Origin: Paenalicyclobacillus macrosporangiidus
GTDB lineage: Bacteria; Bacillota; Bacilli; Alicyclobacillales; Alicyclobacillaceae
Reading direction: 5' to 3'
Assembly: GCF_900116805.1 (NCBI RefSeq)
Contig: NZ_FPBV01000001.1
Location: 1-64,000 of the forward strand
DNA length: 64,000 bases
The notes under the pieces are model-generated. The model saw nothing but the letters and a program-made list of their open reading frames with translations. It ran no database searches and was not told the origin of the DNA. A program made the translations under genes and the position numbers. The stretch's first letter is position 1; each line of letters begins with the position of its first letter. This document shows, in pieces, positions 1 to 8,824 of this stretch.

Positions 1-66
1 GTTATTTTCCACGCCTTGGAGCTTGCGAATCCACTCAAGAACTGCGAAGCTATTGACAGAAGCCAT
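1..66 (-). CDS. N-terminus of an unidentified protein, cut by the window edge
   Basis: An ATG at 64-66 on the minus strand opens a frame that stays open for 22 codons to the window edge and begins MASVNSFAVLEWIRKLQ. It is preceded by a strong AGGAGG ribosome site at 73-78 with normal spacing, so the start is believable. The fragment is too short to assign to a family. Confidence 0.5.
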   Translation of the reverse strand, partial: MASVNSFAVLEWIRKLQGVENN

Positions 67-130
67 CGTTGCGTTCCTCCTACTAGTTTGTTTCGACACA
101 CTCTAGTAGACACGCACGGTGGCTTCGTCG

Positions 131-397
131 TCAATTGTGGACGACGCATTTTACACCACTACTTGAGACTTTAACACGGTCTGTATTCGGCATGATGTTC
201 AGTGAGCCTGCGTTGATCTCGGTTACAATGGCATTCATCGTACTGGAATCACGAACCAACTTTGCGGTTGCATGAGTTTGGTCATATTTTGTAACTATTA
301 TGAAATCTGGTGGCGTGGCAACAGGTGAAAACGTGGGGTGGCCACACCCCGCCAAGATGAACGACAGAAGAAGTGCTGTTGCAACCTGTTTCCTCAT
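131..397 (-). CDS. small lipoprotein of unknown function
   Basis: This 88-residue protein begins MRKQVATALLLSFILAGCG, a type II signal peptide with lipobox LAGC. It should be cleaved before Cys18, lipidated and anchored to the outside of the membrane. The frame is open upstream to 574, but the lipoprotein start at 397 is chosen because it puts the signal sequence at the N-terminus and has a GGGAG ribosome site about 9 nt ahead. The mature part (about 70 residues) has no motif I recognise. It lies just downstream of the DUF4855 gene on the same strand, 177 bp away, and may be co-transcribed with it. Confidence 0.65.
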   Translation of the reverse strand: MRKQVATALLLSFILAGCGHPTFSPVATPPDFIIVTKYDQTHATAKLVRDSSTMNAIVTEINAGSLNIMPNTDRVKVSSSGVKCVVHN

Positions 398-574
398 GCG
401 ATTCAACTCCCTGCATGTTAGACGCATAAGGAATGGACTCGTTACACGGAAGCCCGTCTTATTCGGCGGCACAACTCGCAAAGGAGATGCCTGGTTACCA
501 GAGGCCGTGATTGAAGTCGCCTGTGCCGCCAGCAGACTGAAGAATATATATCTGGCCGCGGAGCATTCCTGCAT

Positions 575-1606
575 TCAATAGTCCATACCCGTATAGTAAG
601 TCTTTCGGTAGATCCCGCGAACAAACGTGTAAAGACGACGGTAGCTCTCAAAGTCCTCTTTGTACATGATGTGAATCGAATAGTCGGTGAATCGGTACAC
701 GATGACGGCGTCCATGATGTAGCCGCAGTATTCAGGCAGCCCCAGGTTAAAATAGTCAATCAAATGGGTGTCACCATACAAGAGGCCGCGCCCGCAAGGA
801 ATCTGCATGCCCATGTTGTAGGTTCGAGCACCCATACTCGTCCACTCAACCCACTCACGTGCATACGGTCCTTTCCCATAATAATTGGCGTTCACTGCAG
901 CCACGTCAAAACCAAATTGGCGCCATTCCCAGAACGCATGCGATCCGTAGTTCGGCAGCCACAGCGTCAATCGATTGCGGGCATGAATTTCCTCATTGAC
1001 CCGGGTGACCAGCTGTGCGTCTTCTTCAGGCAGTATGACTTCCCTGAGCCATACAAAGCCACGAAAAATGAGCTTGTTGTGCAGTTGCGGAGACTGCTCC
1101 CAACGTTGCAAAAACGCATCCATCCACCACTTGAGGGCCTCCAAACGGTCTCCATCATCGGCAAAATTCAGCGTTTTTCCGTTGACGTCTCCAAAATGCA
1201 ATTGACCACGGTGAGGATAGGGAAGCGACACCCACACGTCGACCGGATCACTTGAGGCGTTCCACAGCGCTTCCAGATTTCGTCCAGGGGTATACAATTC
1301 TTCGATCCAGTTTTTCCAGGTATCCTTTCCGGCCGCTTCCCCGAACGGATGGGCCAAGGGGTGCATGGATGCCGTACCGATCGCGACACACATGAAGATA
1401 AACGAACGAAACATGCGATCGAAATGGCTTCCATTTGGCAAGGTGAACTCGAGCGCCGGCTTGAGGAGCAGCTCGGTCCATACCTCTTGACCACCACAAG
1501 GTAGGACGACGATTTGGTCTTCAATTCCGAGTTCGTGCCCAGAGAGATATTTGTAGCTCACGCCAGGAATCCCCCCTACCATGTCTTGGCGCATGGTATG
1601 CGTCAA
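575..1606 (-). CDS. DUF4855 domain protein
   Basis: This 343-residue protein has no signal peptide. It carries the pattern I associate with DUF4855: a WWMDAFLQRW helix near residue 165, then FRGFVWLREVILPEED, a LWLPNYGSHAFWEW stretch near 220-235 and the GFDVAAVNANYYG motif near 240. Family members resemble TIM-barrel glycoside hydrolases, but the reaction is unknown. The start is ambiguous: a GGAAGGA site lies 4-5 nt before TTG 1606, next to GTG 1609 and about 16 nt before ATG 1594. The glycosyltransferase gene diverges from it about 115 bp away, so both may act on a surface glycan. That functional link is inference. Confidence 0.75.
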   Translation of the reverse strand: MTHTMRQDMVGGIPGVSYKYLSGHELGIEDQIVVLPCGGQEVWTELLLKPALEFTLPNGSHFDRMFRSFIFMCVAIGTASMHPLAHPFGEAAGKDTWKNWIEELYTPGRNLEALWNASSDPVDVWVSLPYPHRGQLHFGDVNGKTLNFADDGDRLEALKWWMDAFLQRWEQSPQLHNKLIFRGFVWLREVILPEEDAQLVTRVNEEIHARNRLTLWLPNYGSHAFWEWRQFGFDVAAVNANYYGKGPYAREWVEWTSMGARTYNMGMQIPCGRGLLYGDTHLIDYFNLGLPEYCGYIMDAVIVYRFTDYSIHIMYKEDFESYRRLYTFVRGIYRKTYYTGMDY

Positions 1607-1724
1607 CACTTCCTTCCGAACCGGTCATTCACCACAACGCGATTTCCAATGTGCTCACTGGCCCGAACACGCTGTGACAATCGCTTGTATGATACGACGA
1701 GTTGATTTGGAGGAGGGCGTTGAC

Positions 1725-2708
1725 ATGTTCGTTTTGCATGCTCCAACCGAGATTGCTGGTCAAATGGGATTGCTTTGCGGAGGGCTTCGTTCCATCGGGA
1801 TCCGTGCCACTGGCTACAACTGGTTTCAATCCTACATTCAGTACAACGAAAACATCATCAATACGGATGCGTTTGAGCTGGCGCACTTCGCTTACTATCT
1901 CACGAGAGATGCCGATGTGTTGCATTTTCACAATGGGGACACGCTCACTGTCGGACATACGGAATTGCCAGCGTTGAAGGCCATGGGGAAAAAGATGGTC
2001 ATGCATCATTGGGGAGGCGACGTTCGAGCCAAGTGGCGTACCCGGCAACTGAATCCTTATGAACTTACAGATGCTTATTTCCCGGACGAGGAAATTGACC
2101 GCCACTTACGCCAGCTGTCTGAGTATATCCCGACCGCGATCGTACAGGACTACGAGTTGTATCCATACGTCAAGGACTATTATCAACATGTGCACGTATT
2201 ACCCCTGGCTTGCAACGTCAAACAGATTGCGCCCGTATATCCTGACCCTGGGCGTGTGGTTCCCCTGGTCCTGCATGCTCCCACGAACCGCGAATTTAAA
2301 GGGAGCAAATATGTTGAACAGGCCGTTGAGCGATTGCGACCCATGGTACCCTTCGAATTCCAATTGATTGAGCACATGCCACATGCGAGAGCGATGGAAA
2401 TCTATGCGCACGGTGACATCATTGTCGACCAGCTTCTCAGCGGCACTTACGGAATGCTCAGTGTGGAAGCCATGGCCCTTGGAAAAGTGGTTGTGGCGTA
2501 CGTTCGTGACGATGTGAGAGCGCACCTTCCGGCCGACTTCCCGATTGTCGTGGCAACACCGGAAAACTTGGCCGATGTACTGCTTCCACTCCTACACAAT
2601 GCGCAGTTGCGGCACGACATTGGGAAGAGAAGTCGTGCGTTTGTCGAACAGTTCCATGCCGTGGATCGGGTGGCCCAACAGTTGTTGGAAATCTACAGGA
2701 CACTGTGA
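1725..2708 (+). CDS. glycosyltransferase, GT-B fold (family 4-like)
   Basis: This 327-residue protein begins MFVLHAPTEIAGQMG after a GGAGGAGGG ribosome site. The frame is open upstream to 1581 and overlaps the divergent gene, so that longer start is rejected. The N-terminal half has DADVLHFHNGD (near residue 65) and VMHHWGGDVR (near 92). The C-terminal half has the nucleotide-sugar binding pattern around SGTYGMLSVEAMALGKVVVAYV (near 240-262), in which the conserved Glu of retaining GT-B enzymes is visible. It probably transfers a sugar from an activated donor to a surface polymer or lipid; donor and acceptor cannot be read from the sequence. Confidence 0.8.
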   Translation: MFVLHAPTEIAGQMGLLCGGLRSIGIRATGYNWFQSYIQYNENIINTDAFELAHFAYYLTRDADVLHFHNGDTLTVGHTELPALKAMGKKMVMHHWGGDVRAKWRTRQLNPYELTDAYFPDEEIDRHLRQLSEYIPTAIVQDYELYPYVKDYYQHVHVLPLACNVKQIAPVYPDPGRVVPLVLHAPTNREFKGSKYVEQAVERLRPMVPFEFQLIEHMPHARAMEIYAHGDIIVDQLLSGTYGMLSVEAMALGKVVVAYVRDDVRAHLPADFPIVVATPENLADVLLPLLHNAQLRHDIGKRSRAFVEQFHAVDRVAQQLLEIYRTL

Positions 2709-2801
2709 TCCCGCCAATCCGAGAGGAAGGTGAGACGGGGGGTGATGACGAATGCACTCGTCAGCGTGGAGCCCGCGCGGATGTCAAAGGAGGGGCTGAG
2801 C

Positions 2802-3317
2802 GTGAGAAAGGTGGCCATCATCGGCTCGCCCGGGGCCGGCAAATCCACCTTCGCCCGCAGGCTTGGTGACATCACGGGGATTGAGGTGTACCACCTGGAT
2901 CGTCTGTTCTGGAAACCGGGGTGGGTTGGGACGCCAAGGGAAGAGTGGAAGACGCTTCAACAGCAACTGATCCAAAACGAGTCTTGGATCATGGATGGTC
3001 ATTACGGAGCCACCATGGACATTCGCATTCAAGCGGCGGACACGGTGATATTCTTGGACTTCCCACGGCGGGTGTGCCTCTGGCGAATTGCCAAGAGGGT
3101 TATCCGGTATCGTGGTCAAATCAGGCCCGACATGGCGGAGGGGTGCCCCGAGAAGGTGGATTTCGATTTCATTCGATACGCCTGGGGATTCAGACGGCGG
3201 GAGCAAGCGAGGATTGTCCAGCGGTTGGAAGAGGCGCGGCGAGAAGGGAAACAGGTCGTTCGGTTGAGCACGAGGCAGCAGGTTGAAAGGTATTTGGCTG
3301 GATTACAATCCTTCTGA
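2802..3317 (+). CDS. P-loop kinase-like protein (FlaR/topology-modulation family)
   Basis: This 171-residue protein starts VRKVAIIGSPGAGKST from a GTG preceded by AAAGGAGGGG. Upstream ATGs in frame (2730, 2784) lack such a site. It has a Walker A motif GSPGAGKST at residues 8-16, a YHLDRLFWKPGW block near 32 that is characteristic of this adenylate-kinase-like family, and IMDGHYGATMDIR near 66. The length matches the usual 165-180. Members are often called DNA topology modulation protein FlaR, but a nucleotide or small-molecule kinase role is as likely. It is followed at once by the GNAT-VOC gene, so the two probably form an operon. Confidence 0.8.
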   Translation: MRKVAIIGSPGAGKSTFARRLGDITGIEVYHLDRLFWKPGWVGTPREEWKTLQQQLIQNESWIMDGHYGATMDIRIQAADTVIFLDFPRRVCLWRIAKRVIRYRGQIRPDMAEGCPEKVDFDFIRYAWGFRRREQARIVQRLEEARREGKQVVRLSTRQQVERYLAGLQSF

Positions 3318-3376
3318 TGCCATCGGGCAGAGGAGCATTTCGCATCTCGGATTCGCAATCCAAGGAGGACCCTGTT

Positions 3377-4411
3377 TTGGCAAGGCAGGAGCAACGCAAT
3401 GACATGGTGTTAACGGATGGGGACCTGGTTCTTCGCCCCATTGAGGAACGGGACCATGCGGTTCTGTGGCACTTCATCCATGGGCGGCCTGATCCGGAAT
3501 GGAAGAAATGGGACGCTCCATACTTTCCGCTGGAGTACAGGGACTTTGAGTCATTCTGCAGGCAACTTCAGGAACGGTTGGATGCGGATGAGGGCGTGCC
3601 GTCGCGGCTCGTCATCGAAGTGTCGAGGGCTGTGATAGGCACCGTGTCCTATTACTGGGAACACAAACCGTCCAATTGGTTGGAAGTTGGAATTGTGATA
3701 TACGATCCCGCGTTTTGGAACGGGGGTATCGGTACCCGGGCGCTCCGTTTATGGATCGATCACCTGTTCAAATCCATGCCGTCGTTGCCGAGGATCGGGC
3801 TTACCACGTGGTCGGGAAACGAACGGATGATGCGGTGCGCGGAGAAATTGGGGATGAAATTGGAAGGGCGTCTGAGGAAGTGCAGGTATTACAACGGGGC
3901 GTACTATGATTCCATTCGCATGGGTGTGCTCCGCGAGGAGTGGGAACAGCGGGCCATAGCCCCGTCTGCGGCACGCACCGACACCCGCCGAACGGGCGGG
4001 ATGCAGGTGTGCGGATGTCCTTCGGGATCGCTGCACCACATTGAAATCAACGTGTCGGACCTTCGTCGGTCAGCGGAATTTTGGGGATGGTTCCTGAGCC
4101 TGCTCGGATACGAGCCGTATCAGGAATGGCACAGCGGGCGGAGCTGGAGGCTGGGGGATACGTACCTCGTGTTCGTCCAGGCCGAGCCACGATACCATCA
4201 TCCGCCATATCATCGGCGTCGCGTGGGATTGAACCACCTGGCCTTTCACGCCGCCTCTCGTGCGCAGGTCGATAAGATCACGCAATTGCTCCGACAACGT
4301 GGCGTCAGCATCCTGTACGAGGATCGGCACCCGTATGCCGGCGGACCGGACCACTACGCGGTCTTCTTCGAGGATCCGGATCGTATCAAGGTAGAGGTGG
4401 TGGCGCCGTGA
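3377..4411 (+). CDS. fusion of GNAT N-acetyltransferase and VOC (glyoxalase-like) domain
   Basis: This is one continuous frame of 344 residues. Residues 10-185 are a RimJ/RimL-type acetyltransferase (DGDLVLRPIEERDH, then VGIVIYDPAFWNGGIGTRAL as the acetyl-CoA loop, and NERMMRCAEKLGMKLEGRLR). A linker of about 30 residues leads to a VOC domain at about 215-344 (LHHIEINVSDLRRSAEFW, GLNHLAFHAASRAQVD, YAVFFEDPDRIKVEVV), with the His and Glu metal ligands of that fold. TTG 3377 has AAGGAGG 8 nt ahead; ATG 3404 would start right at the acetyltransferase and is a possible alternative. The substrate is unknown; acetylation plus binding or lyase-type chemistry on one small molecule, such as a drug, is plausible. 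Confidence 0.8.
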   Translation: MARQEQRNDMVLTDGDLVLRPIEERDHAVLWHFIHGRPDPEWKKWDAPYFPLEYRDFESFCRQLQERLDADEGVPSRLVIEVSRAVIGTVSYYWEHKPSNWLEVGIVIYDPAFWNGGIGTRALRLWIDHLFKSMPSLPRIGLTTWSGNERMMRCAEKLGMKLEGRLRKCRYYNGAYYDSIRMGVLREEWEQRAIAPSAARTDTRRTGGMQVCGCPSGSLHHIEINVSDLRRSAEFWGWFLSLLGYEPYQEWHSGRSWRLGDTYLVFVQAEPRYHHPPYHRRRVGLNHLAFHAASRAQVDKITQLLRQRGVSILYEDRHPYAGGPDHYAVFFEDPDRIKVEVVAP

Positions 4412-4605
4412 CGCCTGATAACCATGAAGAGAAGAAGTACATAAAGCCAGCGTGATTTGTCCGGGGCGCCCAGTTTAAGGATTGTTTTGAAACCATTACC
4501 TTGTCTTCGCCGTCTAATCGGTTGGTGTCGGGTGAATGCATTCGCTGAGGTGAATGGGAATTCCACCGTCACGCCTTTCCACGTCCATCCAAGGAGGAGT
4601 CCTTC

Positions 4606-5157
4606 ATGAGGAAGAGGTTGCTGACGTTGGCTGCTGCCTGCACACTGGCCGGTCTGCCGATCACGGTGGTTGCCGCGGGATCAGAACAGGCTGTAACCAC
4701 CCAAAGCGCTGCTGGGCAACAGGCGGCGAGCAACGGGAACTATGCTGGTGTAACCGTCTCCGTCGGAGCGCGTGTCCGAACAGGGCCAGCGACTCCGTAT
4801 CCTACAGTGAAAATCCTGCCGGGTGGCCAAACGGTACGGTTCACCAAGGTAACGGACGGGCAGAGGGTTGGGGGCACGAATGTTTGGTACTTTGATGCGA
4901 GTGACAACGGTTGGATTTCTTTTAGTGCCCTGAAATGGGTGAGTTACCCTGGGGTATTGGTTCGATACGGAAGTCAAGGGCCGTTTGTGGAGGAAGTTCA
5001 GTATCAACTGAATCGCCTGGGCTATCATTCTGGCACCGTTGATGGAATTTTTGGACCACAAACGCTGAGCGCGGTCCGCGCATTTCAACAAGTCCATGGA
5101 CTGACCGCGGATGGCATCGTCGGACCTCTGACCTGGAGCAGGTTGTTTCCAAAATAA
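4606..5157 (+). CDS. secreted SH3-like and peptidoglycan-binding protein
   Basis: This 183-residue protein has an N-terminal signal peptide (MRKRLLTLAAACTLAG, cleavage near AAG). An SH3-like segment follows (about residues 47-105: VTVSVGARVRTGPATPYPTV, then NVWYFDASDNGWIS). A PG_binding_1 domain is at about 115-183, with the repeats QGPFVEEVQYQLNRLGYH and FGPQTLSAVRAFQQVHGL. It should be exported and held in the cell wall. There is no catalytic domain, so it is a wall-binding accessory rather than a hydrolase. AAGGAGGAG lies ahead of the ATG. It stands alone between the GNAT-VOC gene and the convergent adaA. Confidence 0.85.
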   Translation: MRKRLLTLAAACTLAGLPITVVAAGSEQAVTTQSAAGQQAASNGNYAGVTVSVGARVRTGPATPYPTVKILPGGQTVRFTKVTDGQRVGGTNVWYFDASDNGWISFSALKWVSYPGVLVRYGSQGPFVEEVQYQLNRLGYHSGTVDGIFGPQTLSAVRAFQQVHGLTADGIVGPLTWSRLFPK

Positions 5158-5382
5158 CTCGGCTGCTTCCGATGAGATACATGACCTGTGCAACTCTGAG
5201 ATGAACCCGTAAAGGTAACGATCCTGTTCCGATGCTGTCGACACCCCGTCGGCAGCATTCTCTGTGCCGCATGAATCCGCGCTCCAACGGAAAAGACGCG
5301 CCGCCAGTACGGTGAAGATCACAAACATCCCAACCGAGCCTTCCGGCATTGCCGATGACCCGGCGGCAGGTGGGCGCGGGGT

Positions 5383-5955
5383 TCATCTTGCGGCCTCCTG
5401 GGCGGTACCCACCGTGCCATGCTGCGTTCGGTAGTGTTTCGGGCTGCACCCGGTCATCTTGCGAAACACGGTGGAAAAGTGCGATGCACTCCGAAATCCC
5501 ACCGCGAGGGCGATGTCCGTGATGGTTCGGAGGGGCTCGGTACGCAGCGCCTCTTTCGCCACTTCGATCCGTTTGGCGAACAGGTACTCCGCTGGAGTGA
5601 CGCCGGTCCATCGTTTGAACGTCCGGTGCAGGTGATACGGGCTCATGCTCAGTTCCTGCGCCAGGGACTCCAACGTCAAGGGCTCTTCGAAGCGGCGATT
5701 TACGATGGCTTTCACCATATGCACCATTTCTTCGTCCGGCCGCAGGGGCGTATCGGGGCGGCAACGTTTGCAGGGCCGGAATCCGGCGGCCTGCGCTTCG
5801 CCGGCACTCTTGAAAATGCGGACATGCTCCGGCAGCGGCGCGCGGGACCGGCAGGACGGGCGGCAGAAGATGCCGGTGGTGGTCACGCCGTAGAAGAACC
5901 GGCCGTCGAATGTGGCATCGCAGTTCACAATCGCCTTCCACTGTGCTTCGTCCAT
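5383..5955 (-). CDS. adaA: AdaA-type methylphosphotriester sensor and AraC regulator
   Basis: This 190-residue protein pairs an Ada zinc domain with AraC helix-turn-helix motifs. Cys31, Cys35, Cys62 and Cys65 (FCRPSCRSR and CKRC) match the four-cysteine site in which one Cys takes a methyl group from a DNA phosphotriester. The region 85-180 carries two helix-turn-helix motifs (LTLESLAQELSMSPYHLHRTFKR and ITDIALAVGFRSASHFSTVFRK). In Bacillus the methylated protein switches on the adaptive response to alkylation. No alkyltransferase gene (adaB/ogt) follows within the 225 bp before the convergent gene, so the usual partner is elsewhere or missing. Confidence 0.9.
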   Translation of the reverse strand: MDEAQWKAIVNCDATFDGRFFYGVTTTGIFCRPSCRSRAPLPEHVRIFKSAGEAQAAGFRPCKRCRPDTPLRPDEEMVHMVKAIVNRRFEEPLTLESLAQELSMSPYHLHRTFKRWTGVTPAEYLFAKRIEVAKEALRTEPLRTITDIALAVGFRSASHFSTVFRKMTGCSPKHYRTQHGTVGTAQEAAR

Positions 5956-6417
5956 ACATTCCGCCTCCTGATTTCACTGTACCGCAATTTCGGCCGTTGA
6001 GTCAGTGTTTGGGAATATGACAGCAAGAAGGCAAAAGGCGTGTGAGTCCGCGCATGTTTAAACGGGGATCCGACTTTGCCAAGATGCTGCAACGCCCACT
6101 GTCACGTCCATTGAAGGTTACCGTGATCTAGCTGGAGGCACGATTCTACATCACCGCCTTGAAGCTTTTCACCTGGAATTTGTGGGTTCGAGGATGATGG
6201 CGGGGAAGGAATTGGAACAGCAGGTGGAGAAGCAAGAGCCGACGCTGAGCTCACCGGCAATCACACGCTACTTCGAAACGAATCGTGAATCTGCCCGGGG
6301 GTTACAAGGGTTGCGGTTTTTACCCTTCAATGGGGGTGAACTGAATATCGACAATAAAATGGACTTGAGCCCATTCCGGAAAACGTGCGTCGCACGACCG
6401 GGGGAGGGGATGGCGTG
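5956..6417. other. gene-poor stretch between adaA and the molybdopterin oxidoreductase gene
   Basis: The stretch holds the adaA promoter region and the leader of the next gene. A frame of 78 codons (6182-6418) ends in a TGATG overlap with the following ATG but lacks a ribosome site and any recognisable motif. I see no convincing gene or RNA here. Confidence 0.4.
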
Positions 6418-7539
6418 ATGAAGTGGCGGTTCAAATCTGGGAAGTGGCCACGGTGGATGATCCAGCTCCATACCTACACCATCATCTCCTTTGTTCTGTT
6501 AATGTTGACGGGCGTGGCCCTGTTCGCGCCTCGTGTTCACGCCATGCTGATCCCGTACTTGCCGGTGATCTATGACGTTCACATCGTATTCGGCCTCGTC
6601 TTCGGCGTGACGTTGCTCACACCGCTGCTGGCCCGGCTGCCCGCCGGCAAATGGATTCGCCGTTTGGACTGGTTTATCCCCATGGTGTTCGGAGCCATCA
6701 TTGTGATGACGGGGATTCTCATCTGGCAGGTGACCCGCTTTCCCACAACTTGGCGCAGCCGGGCTTTCCTCTGGCACGGGTGGATGTCATACGCGCTGTC
6801 CGCATGGCTGCTCATTCATGCAACGTATAAAGCAATGGGTTATCGGCCGGCCCGAGATGGTCTGAATGCCGGTTTGGATCCCACGCGAAGAATGTTCGTG
6901 AAATGGTTGGGGACCGGGGTCGTCGGTGCGGTGGTGTTGACCATTGTGGATCCCGTTGGCCTCCTGAGGCGCTCGTTTACCTCCGGGAACAATGGGGCAG
7001 GAACCGGCGGTACATCCACCGACTTTGCTGCCTATTACACGGTTACGGACGGATATCCCGCTGCGGACCTGAAGACCTACCGGCTGACCCTCGATGGCTT
7101 GGTGACCCATCCGACGACGCTCACATGGAACGATCTCGTGACGTTGGAGGCAATCCAGGAACAGGTGGACTTTCACTGTGTGACGGGATGGAGTGTCCCA
7201 AATGTCCAGTGGAAGGGCGTGCATCTGAAGACACTCGCAGACTTGGTGAAACCTTCGACGACGGCCAGCTATGTGCACTTCTACTCGTTTGACGGTGTGT
7301 ACACGGAGTCTCTGTCGCTGTCTGAAGCCCTCGACCCGACCGTGATGCTGGCCTATCAGTTGAACGGCCAACCGCTACGCAGGCAACAGGGTTTTCCGTT
7401 GCGCTTGGTGGTTCCCAAGATGTACGGATACAAGTCCATCAAGTGGGTGAACCGAGTGGAATTCAGCGACAAACCGCTGACCGGCTATTGGGAAGCGCGA
7501 GGGTATCCCAACGAGGCCTATCTCGGCAATCCGATGTAG
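6418..7539 (+). CDS. cytochrome b561-like membrane domain fused to a sulfite-oxidase-type molybdopterin oxidoreductase
   Basis: This 373-residue protein has about four membrane helices in residues 15-145 (for example IISFVLLMLTGVALFAP and MVFGAIIVMTGILIWQV), with His residues suited to heme b. Residues 205-365 form an oxidoreductase molybdopterin-binding domain. VDFHCVTGWSVPNVQWKGV places the Mo-ligand Cys at 254, and LVVPKMYGYKSIKWV is the typical closing motif. The arrangement resembles MsrP/MsrQ (YedY/YedZ) joined into one chain: heme b would feed electrons to a Mo centre on the outer face. GGGAGGGG precedes the ATG. The substrate is unknown; oxidised methionine or other sulfoxides are candidates by analogy. 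Confidence 0.8.
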   Translation: MKWRFKSGKWPRWMIQLHTYTIISFVLLMLTGVALFAPRVHAMLIPYLPVIYDVHIVFGLVFGVTLLTPLLARLPAGKWIRRLDWFIPMVFGAIIVMTGILIWQVTRFPTTWRSRAFLWHGWMSYALSAWLLIHATYKAMGYRPARDGLNAGLDPTRRMFVKWLGTGVVGAVVLTIVDPVGLLRRSFTSGNNGAGTGGTSTDFAAYYTVTDGYPAADLKTYRLTLDGLVTHPTTLTWNDLVTLEAIQEQVDFHCVTGWSVPNVQWKGVHLKTLADLVKPSTTASYVHFYSFDGVYTESLSLSEALDPTVMLAYQLNGQPLRRQQGFPLRLVVPKMYGYKSIKWVNRVEFSDKPLTGYWEARGYPNEAYLGNPM

Positions 7540-7564
7540 GCACCAAACCGATCCTCGGGCGATA

Positions 7565-7603
7565 CAACAAAGGATCTCAACAAACGATCTCAACAAAGGA
7601 GCC
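7565..7603 (+). repeat. three 13-bp tandem repeats
   Basis: CAACAAAGGATCT, CAACAAACGATCT and CAACAAAGGAGCC follow each other directly in the 274-bp gap between two genes on the same strand. The copies differ at one and two positions. No function is evident. Confidence 0.7.
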
Positions 7604-7813
7604 TCCCTTTTCGTCCCGGGCAAGGAGACGAACGCGACGTCTCCAAAATCCTCCCATCCCCCCGCATGGTGAAGCCCCACGCCGATGACAAGCGCTTGTG
7701 GGCTCCGAACCCCTGCGCCCTCCTGAACGGCTGTGATTCCTCCCCGTTGTTCATATTGAGTTCACACGTGTGAGGTACGCTTCCCTCAGATTCACGGTAT
7801 TGGAGGAATCCGC

Positions 7814-8824
7814 GTGGACAGTGTGAAGATGAAAACGGATTGGGCCATTGAAGCGCGTGGTCTTGTCAAGAGCTTTGGCAGCAACCGAGCGGTCGATGGG
7901 GTCGATCTGAAGGTGCGTGCCGGAACCATTTACGGCGTGCTGGGGCCGAACGGGGCCGGGAAGACCACCACCGTGCGAATGTTGGCGACCCTGTTGCGGC
8001 CGGACGCAGGCTCGGCGCGCATTTTCGGATACGATGTGGTGAAGGAAGCGCAGATTGTGCGTCAACTGATTGGCGTGACGGGGCAGTACGCCTCGGTGGA
8101 CGAGACGCTCAGCGCGACCGAGAATCTGGTGATCTTTTCCCGGTTGCTCGGGTTGGGGCGCGCGGAGGCACGGCGGAAGGCTGCGGAGCTATTGGAGGAA
8201 TTCGGTTTGACCGACGCCGCAAAACGTCCGTTGAAACACTTCTCCGGAGGCATGCGCCGCCGGCTGGACCTGGCTGCCAGCCTGATTGCTCAACCGCCTC
8301 TCATCTTTCTGGATGAGCCGACGACGGGGCTCGATCCACGCACGAGAACGCACATGTGGGAAGTGATTCGGCGTTTGGTAAAGAGCGGATCGACCGTATT
8401 GCTGACAACCCAGTATCTCGACGAGGCGGATCAGCTCGCAGACCGGGTGGCGGTCATTGACCGCGGCAAGGTGGTCGCGGAGGGCACGGTGGATGAGTTG
8501 AAAACTTCGGTGGGGACGTCGTCGCTGCACCTGCGGGTTCATAACCCGATGGATATGGAGGAAGCCCGCCGCATTGTGAACAGGGTTCTCGGCGTCCAGT
8601 CGGTTGTGTCCACGGTCTCGGGAAAGATCACGGCACCGATGATGGACGCGGACAGGGTCACGGATCTGCTGATCCGGCTGCGCGAGGCGGGCATTAAACT
8701 GGCGGAGATGAGCGTGCAGAAACCGACGCTCGACGAGGTGTTTCTGACCATCACCGGGCATGGCGTCGAGGATGAGTCCCAGTCGGACGAGGAATTGAAC
8801 AAAGCGGAGGCGATGCAGAGATGA
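7814..8824 (+). CDS. ABC transporter ATP-binding protein (DrrA-like)
   Basis: This 336-residue protein starts at GTG after TTGGAGGA. It has Walker A GPNGAGKTTT (near residue 43), signature FSGGMRRR (near 145), Walker B LIFLDEP (near 165) and a switch His-region TTQYLDEADQLADR. A C-terminal extension of about 100 residues (HLRVHNPMDMEEARR onward, ending KPTLDEVFLTITGH) is the DrrA/daunorubicin-resistance type. It powers export with the permease encoded next, whose ATG overlaps its stop (ATGA). Likely substrates are drugs or lipids; the actual one is not readable. Confidence 0.9.
   Translation: MDSVKMKTDWAIEARGLVKSFGSNRAVDGVDLKVRAGTIYGVLGPNGAGKTTTVRMLATLLRPDAGSARIFGYDVVKEAQIVRQLIGVTGQYASVDETLSATENLVIFSRLLGLGRAEARRKAAELLEEFGLTDAAKRPLKHFSGGMRRRLDLAASLIAQPPLIFLDEPTTGLDPRTRTHMWEVIRRLVKSGSTVLLTTQYLDEADQLADRVAVIDRGKVVAEGTVDELKTSVGTSSLHLRVHNPMDMEEARRIVNRVLGVQSVVSTVSGKITAPMMDADRVTDLLIRLREAGIKLAEMSVQKPTLDEVFLTITGHGVEDESQSDEELNKAEAMQR

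Noticed and set aside
6182-6418. 78-codon frame with TGATG overlap to the next gene
   Set aside because: No ribosome site and no protein-like pattern; the overlap alone is weak evidence.
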